Shown piece after piece: positions 7,229 through 10,514 of a DNA stretch of 10,514 bases (position 1 is the first letter of the stretch; every line of letters begins with the position of its first letter). Below the pieces are notes generated by a model that saw only the letters and a list, made by a program, of their open reading frames with translations, was not told the origin of the DNA and did no database searches. A program made the translations under genes and the position numbers. Source of the DNA: SZUA-430 sp031413635 (lineage in GTDB: Bacteria; Pseudomonadota; Alphaproteobacteria; Micropepsales; Micropepsaceae); NCBI GenBank assembly GCA_031413635.1, contig JANOFM010000011.1:1-10514 (forward strand), in the 5' to 3' direction.

Positions 7229-7257
7229 TAATATATCGATAGATTTCGATATGTCAA
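7229..7257 (-). promoter_or_regulatory. Predicted arsR-ligase promoter with embedded ArsR operator
   Basis: On the minus strand TTGACA (7252-7257, perfect -35 consensus) is followed after 16 bases by TATATT (7230-7235), or after 17 bases by ATATTA (7229-7234). The spacer is filled by an inverted repeat, ATATCGA (7233-7239) and TCGATAT (7246-7252) with a 6-base centre. A bound ArsR dimer would block RNA polymerase, so autorepression is likely. Transcription would start at about 7222-7223, at the arsR ATG, giving a leaderless message. Confidence 0.7.
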
Positions 7258-7313
7258 TGTTCGTTCGAACACCGCCATTTCGATCGATTGTGTTGTCGAA
7301 TATTTCGATATGT
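7243..7313. repeat. Repeated ATTTCGAT half-sites in the divergent control region
   Basis: ATTTCGATATGT occurs twice, identically (7243-7254 and 7302-7313), and its first eight bases occur a third time at 7277-7284. Between them are the palindromes GTTCGAAC (7263-7270) and TCGATCGA (7280-7287). The density of TCGA-centred sites across 70 bases suggests several ArsR-family dimers binding between the two promoters. Confidence 0.6.
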
Positions 7314-7342
7314 GTAAACTTAGATGGGTATCAAAATATAGT
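7296..7342 (+). promoter_or_regulatory. Second ArsR-type operator and weak promoter for arsR-DUF2087
   Basis: TCGAA (7296-7300) and TTCGA (7304-7308) form a perfect inverted repeat around TAT, running into the second ATTTCGATATGT copy. About 25 bases downstream TATAGT (7337-7342) matches a -10 element at five of six positions, but no good -35 lies at the right distance, as would be expected for an activator-dependent or weak promoter. The start codon at 7360 would follow a leader of roughly 10 bases. Confidence 0.4.
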
Positions 7343-7359
7343 CTAACCGGACCGTCGAC

Positions 7360-7941
7360 ATGACATCGCAAAATCCGACCCTGCTGTTGAACTTCTTCAA
7401 AGCGCTCGCGCACGAAAGCCGCCTTCGCCTTCTCGCCTTCGTGTCCGAACGCGAACACAGCGTGCAAGAGTTAGCCAAGCGCATGGCATTGAAAGAGCCG
7501 ACGGTCTCGCATCATCTGGCATTGTTGCGCGAGGTCGGCCTCGTCGACCTTCGCCTCGACGGAACGACGCATTGGTACGCGCTCGAGCCCAAGACCCTGT
7601 CGCGCCTAGCGCGCGCGCTCCTCGCGCCGGGACAACTCGCGTCGCTCGCCGGCATCGAACCCCAACTCAGCACCGACGAAAAAATCCTGCGCAACTACCT
7701 GACGCCGGAAGGCCGCTTGAAGGACTTTCCGGCCAGCCGCAAAAAGCGCCGCGTCATTCTCGTCTGGCTCGCGCGCCAATTCGAAGAAGGCCGCGACTAC
7801 AGCGAAGCAGAGGTCAACGCCCTCATCGAACGCCGCCACCACGACCGCGAAACGTTCCGCCGCGAACTCGTCGGCTACAAGATGCTAGCGCGCAAAGCGG
7901 GCATCTATTGGCGCTTGCCCGAAAGCGAATGGCTGCCTTGA
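7360..7941 (+). CDS. ArsR-family regulator fused to a DUF2087 domain
   Basis: The product is 193 residues. Residues 10-75 are an ArsR-type winged helix (FFKALAHESRLRLL at 12-25, recognition helix with EPTVSHHLALL at 46-56, wing ending in THWYAL). Residues 105-187 match DUF2087, a small domain often attached to ArsR-type regulators: LKDFPASRKKRRVI at 120-133, an EVNALI segment at 151-156 and the RREL...LARKAGIYW tail at 167-184. It contains no cysteine, so it is unlikely to sense metal through thiols, unlike its divergent neighbour. The role of DUF2087 is not established; a ligand- or protein-interaction function is possible. The ATG at 7360 has only a weak GGA upstream. Its direct targets may include the shared divergent region. 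The gene ends 13 bases from the convergent serine hydrolase gene. Confidence 0.9.
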   Translation: MTSQNPTLLLNFFKALAHESRLRLLAFVSEREHSVQELAKRMALKEPTVSHHLALLREVGLVDLRLDGTTHWYALEPKTLSRLARALLAPGQLASLAGIEPQLSTDEKILRNYLTPEGRLKDFPASRKKRRVILVWLARQFEEGRDYSEAEVNALIERRHHDRETFRRELVGYKMLARKAGIYWRLPESEWLP

Positions 7942-7954
7942 AGTCGGCCCGCTC

Positions 7955-9094
7955 CTACGGCGCGCCGTACTCCCACCACCACGGCATCGCCGTTTCGCCC
8001 AGAACGAACTTCACCATCTGCGGATAGATGCGCTCCGCGCGCACGCTGTTGGCCAGCAGCACAATGCAACGCCGCCGCGCCTCTTGGCAGACGAGCATAT
8101 TGCCGGTCGTGTCGTTGTGCCCGCCCTTGAACCAATTTGGTCCGTTCGCATCCTTGAACGAGACGACGCCGACACCCGCCGCAAGTGCGATAGCGGCGCC
8201 GCGCGCATCTGTGTCCTCCAACAGCGTCGGAAACTGACGCGCCGAAGTGATTGGAAGCTTTCCCCGCACCATCTCGGTCCGCAAAGCGGCAGACAAACCA
8301 TCGCCGCGCATCACGCCCGCCCACAGCCGCGCTTGATCGGCGATGGTCGTATCCATGGACCCGGCCGCGCTGACGTTGTCGCGGACATCGTGCGGTTCGA
8401 ATTTTCCCTCCATGCCGTAACCGTCGGCTAAATTGCCGGCGAAATCGGCGCGCCATTGCATGCTCGTGCGCGTGAGTCCGAAGCGGTCGAACACCCGCCG
8501 CTGCATCTCGACGCCGACGTTCAGCCCCAGACCCTCTTCAAGGACGGTTTGCAGAATGTAGAACCCTTCCGCGGAATACCCGTAACGCGCGCCCGGCTCG
8601 CGATGAAAGCGCAACCGCTTGTCCTCGTCGAGCCACCGAAAATTGGGAAACCCCGTCGCGTGATTGAGGATGATGCGCGCCGTCAAATTGCGCCACCGCT
8701 CGTCGCCCGCAAGATCGGCATAATCCTCGTACTCGGGCAGCGGCTTCTTCAGATACTTCGCAATCGAAGCATCGAGGTCGAACCGCCCCTCGTCGACCAA
8801 TTGCAGAACCATGAAAGCGAACGCGGCCTTCGTGAACGACGCGCCATACATGACCGTGTCGGTTTCAAGCGGCAGCTTGCGCTCGGCGTTGCGCATGCCA
8901 TACGCGCCGACATGCACGACCCTTCCGTCGTCGATCACTGCAACCGCCATCCCAACGACCTGCTCGGACGTCATCAACCGCAACGCCTCCGCGTCAATTG
9001 CGGCACTGGAGGGAACATCGGCCGCGCGCGCAACGCCCGCCGACAGGGTCACGAACAAACTTACGGCAAACACACAACTTGAAACCTGGCGCAC
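7955..9094 (-). CDS. Exported beta-lactamase-fold serine hydrolase (class C-like, PF00144 type)
   Basis: The product is 379 residues from the GTG at 9094. A signal peptide of about 24 residues ends in ARA before ADV, so the enzyme is exported to the periplasm or beyond. The nucleophile motif is SFTK (Ser86, Lys89). The second motif is Tyr-Ser-Ala at 173-175, where class C beta-lactamases have Tyr-x-Asn; a YSGEG-like variant is common among the esterase and peptidase members of this fold. The third motif is KGGHND at 324-329. It is therefore more likely an esterase, amidase or D-amino-acid peptidase than a true AmpC. GGGGGA precedes the chosen GTG closely (3 bases); a TTG at 9133 would add 13 residues before the signal peptide and has no ribosome-binding site. 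It lies convergent to arsR-DUF2087 and downstream of the decayed GST gene. Confidence 0.85.
   Translation of the reverse strand: MRQVSSCVFAVSLFVTLSAGVARAADVPSSAAIDAEALRLMTSEQVVGMAVAVIDDGRVVHVGAYGMRNAERKLPLETDTVMYGASFTKAAFAFMVLQLVDEGRFDLDASIAKYLKKPLPEYEDYADLAGDERWRNLTARIILNHATGFPNFRWLDEDKRLRFHREPGARYGYSAEGFYILQTVLEEGLGLNVGVEMQRRVFDRFGLTRTSMQWRADFAGNLADGYGMEGKFEPHDVRDNVSAAGSMDTTIADQARLWAGVMRGDGLSAALRTEMVRGKLPITSARQFPTLLEDTDARGAAIALAAGVGVVSFKDANGPNWFKGGHNDTTGNMLVCQEARRRCIVLLANSVRAERIYPQMVKFVLGETAMPWWWEYGAP
7956..7969. repeat. 14-base perfect palindrome at the end of the serine hydrolase gene
   Basis: TACGGCGCGCCGTA is self-complementary and covers the last codons and part of the stop of the hydrolase gene, between two convergent genes. 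Having no loop and no T-run it is a poor terminator; it may simply be GC-rich coding sequence. Confidence 0.3.
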
Positions 9095-9267
9095 GCTTCC
9101 CCCGACACTGGCAGCGGAGAACCTTAACCCCAATTGCAGTTGCGTGTCTTCTCGCTCCGCCCTGGCCTGATCGGCAGATTCGTTACCTTAAACAACATCG
9201 GCCCGCGGGGTTGCAGCAACACATCGCCATTGTTCGGCCCGAGCAGGTGGACCGTCGAATTCTGCCC
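9095..9267 (-). other. Non-coding or degenerate stretch between the GST pseudogene and the serine hydrolase
   Basis: This 173-base stretch begins where the GST similarity ends. One minus-strand frame stays open from the pseudogene to a TAA at 9124-9126 and reads like protein (for example LLGPNNGDVLLQ), but it has no start and I do not recognise it. It may be a remnant of the 3' end of another gene joined to the decaying GST by deletion. The promoter of the serine hydrolase should also lie here; none is clear. Confidence 0.4.
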
Positions 9268-9835
9268 GGCCGCGCGCCCATCGCGAACGGATGGTGTTGG
9301 AGCGCCGCTTCCATCGTGGCAAGCGTTTCAAAACGGAGTTTCTCGATCGCAGGCCCGGTCGCGCGCGTCACGCCGTCCCTAAGCAAATAAACACCCTGCT
9401 GCCGCCGCAGGAAAACGGCAGCGGAACATCCCGCAACATGCCGCGCGCGATGCGCCCGCTCATCAACCGCGCACCTTCGGCGAACGCCCAACGATAACAG
9501 AGCGCCGGCCGCCACAGAGACTCATCGCCAAAATCGTCGATTAGCCGCCGCACAAACCGCACAACCGGATCGCGCGGCACAACCGCGGGCTCGGGGCGAG
9601 CTTTCTCGAAATGACGGATGATCAACGTCGTATCGGTCAGTCACGTCCCGTCCGCGCATTCGACCTGCGGCATTTGCAAAACGCCGATCGCCCGCCCGCA
9701 ATCGCGAAAACTGCGCGTCGTCATTTCGTAGAGCGTGTAGGCGATGCCCTAGGCGCGCAGATACGCTTCGAGCTTTCCGGCGAAGTACGAAAGATCGAGA
9801 CCGTGAACGACGAGTGTCTCGTGCGTCACGGACAT
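9268..9835 (-). pseudogene. Degraded glutathione S-transferase gene
   Basis: Reading the minus strand from the ATG at 9835, the translation resembles an N-terminal thioredoxin-like GST domain: DLSYFAGKLEAYLRA (14-28), then GVLQMPQVECADG (51-63) and LTDTTLIIRHFE (66-77), followed by a helical GST C-terminal region. It is broken by an in-frame TAG at 9749-9751, where relatives typically have Lys (AAG to TAG), and a TGA at 9641-9643, where Trp is expected (TGG to TGA). A frameshift lies in the A-run at 9412-9415, after which the similarity continues in another frame (RRQQGVYLLRDGVTRAT). Similarity stops at about 9268 near a GARP motif, so the end is also missing. It starts directly after the DUF1697 stop (TGAATG), suggesting it was once the second gene of an operon. 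An active product is very unlikely. Confidence 0.88.
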
Positions 9836-10348
9836 TCAAATTCCTGCTGCAATCTGAGTCAACTTACCGACAGTGTGCATGTTTCGCGCCGTCCCGCTTT
9901 TCGCCGCTGGGAGTCTCAGCTTCGAATTTGCCATACCGTCGCCGTAGTGCACGTAGATCTCGCGTGTTCCGAGCCGCATCTCTTCGTTCGCCACGCCCAC
10001 GGCGTGTTTCAATGCGTTGGCCGGAGGCGCTGCATCGAGGAAAATAACCACGGTCCGGTTGGGCGCCGCCTTCGGAAATGGGTTCGCTTTGAGCACGGCC
10101 GCCATCTCGCGCGCCGTGCGCACCACCAGGCCAACGGGCTTTCCCGCATATGCTGCTAGCCGCTCCTCCAGAAGCGACTTGATCCGTTTTTCCGACGCCG
10201 CGCTCTCGAACACGACATTGCCGCTGGCGATGTAGGTTTGAACTTTCGCGAACCCGGCAGCGACGCACATCGCCTTGAGTTCCGTCATCGGCAACTTGCC
10301 GGTCCCGCCGACATTCACCGCGCGCAGTAGGGCGACGTACGCCGTCAA
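9836..10348 (-). CDS. DUF1697 family protein
   Basis: The product is 170 residues, close to the usual length of this family of small cytoplasmic proteins of unknown function. Hallmarks are the N-terminal YVALLRAVNVGGTGKLPM segment (4-21), TYIASGNVVF (38-47), and the C-terminal TARNMHTVGKL segment near 152-162. The start is TTG at 10348: no ATG or GTG lies in frame before the conserved first strand, and only a weak GGTG precedes it. It follows ssb on the same strand after 39 bases and may be read from the ssb transcript. The decayed GST gene begins at its stop codon. The function is not known and I infer none. Confidence 0.88.
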   Translation of the reverse strand: MTAYVALLRAVNVGGTGKLPMTELKAMCVAAGFAKVQTYIASGNVVFESAASEKRIKSLLEERLAAYAGKPVGLVVRTAREMAAVLKANPFPKAAPNRTVVIFLDAAPPANALKHAVGVANEEMRLGTREIYVHYGDGMANSKLRLPAAKSGTARNMHTVGKLTQIAAGI

Positions 10349-10387
10349 CGCCGCACCTGCGCCACGTAAGGTATCGTCAGATCGAGA

Positions 10388-10514
10388 TCAAAACGGAATC
10401 TCGTCATCCGGATCGGCCGAGAAATCGCGCGCCTCGCCGCCGCGTCCGCCAGCCGCAACTTTGCGCGCCGCGCCGCCGCCGCCGACCGCAGCGCCTTCAC
10501 TTTCGGCGCCGCGC
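10388..10514 (-). CDS. ssb: Single-stranded DNA-binding protein, C-terminal end only
   Basis: Only the last 42 codons are present; the OB-fold domain lies outside the window. The visible part is a Gly/Ala-rich flexible linker followed by the conserved acidic tip, ending DDEIPF before the TGA at 10388-10390. In SSB this tip recruits repair and replication proteins. The low-complexity linker followed by the exact tip makes the assignment firm despite the short length. Being oriented like gyrA and coaD, it marks the upstream edge of the accessory block. Confidence 0.9.
   Translation of the reverse strand, partial: RGAESEGAAVGGGGAARKVAAGGRGGEARDFSADPDDEIPF

Noticed and set aside
6291..7346. 351-codon plus-strand frame opposite the ligase and arsR
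   Set aside because: Antisense to two genes with clear motifs; no family resemblance.
7956..7969. Bidirectional terminator between the convergent genes
   Set aside because: The palindrome has no loop and no adjacent T-run, so it is not a convincing terminator.
9095..9133. TTG at 9133 as start of the serine hydrolase
   Set aside because: It has no ribosome-binding site and places 13 residues before an otherwise normal signal peptide; the GTG at 9094 follows GGGGGA.
9183..9839. Three separate small minus-strand genes in the GST region
   Set aside because: Their translations join, across two stops and a frameshift, into one glutathione S-transferase; they are fragments of a pseudogene.
3396..10387. 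Insertion sequence, phage integration or CRISPR array as the cause of the accessory block
   Set aside because: No transposase, integrase, tRNA-type attachment site, terminal repeats or regularly spaced repeats are visible.

Overview
The window looks like chromosomal DNA of a GC-rich alphaproteobacterium. The evidence is a GyrA of the alphaproteobacterial type (acidic insert in the C-terminal domain), a coaD directly downstream of gyrA on the same strand, and an SSB tail ending in an acidic DDEIPF tip. The genus cannot be fixed from the sequence alone.

Layout, left to right: the start of coaD (minus, cut by the window edge); gyrA (minus, complete, apparent TTG start); a small HXXEE-type membrane protein (minus); a 524-base gene-free stretch; an OmpA-family outer-membrane protein (plus); a GspS-like ATP-grasp ligase of unknown substrate (minus), whose ATG overlaps the stop of an upstream cysteine-rich ArsR regulator (minus); a 137-base AT-rich divergent control region; a second ArsR-type regulator fused to DUF2087 (plus); an exported beta-lactamase-fold serine hydrolase (minus); a decayed glutathione S-transferase gene (minus); a DUF1697 protein (minus); and the 3' end of ssb (minus, cut by the window edge).

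Core replication and cofactor genes (ssb, gyrA, coaD) therefore frame about 7 kb of accessory genes. In several alphaproteobacteria, as I recall, ssb lies close to gyrA-coaD, so the middle block is probably an accessory insertion hotspot, although no integrase, insertion sequence or attachment site is visible.

The most interesting unit is 5703-7941. A thiol-rich ArsR is translationally coupled to an ATP-dependent ligase whose motif order (E-x-N before K-P-x-x-G) fits the circularly permuted, glutathionylspermidine-synthetase-like ATP-grasp class. The ArsR gene has a strong -35/-10 pair with a 20-base inverted repeat between the two elements, and it appears to be transcribed without a leader. 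The same 12-base half-site recurs next to the divergent, cysteine-free ArsR-DUF2087 gene. The simplest reading is a metalloid- or thiol-stress-inducible peptide or amine ligase under two ArsR-family proteins; its substrate is unknown.
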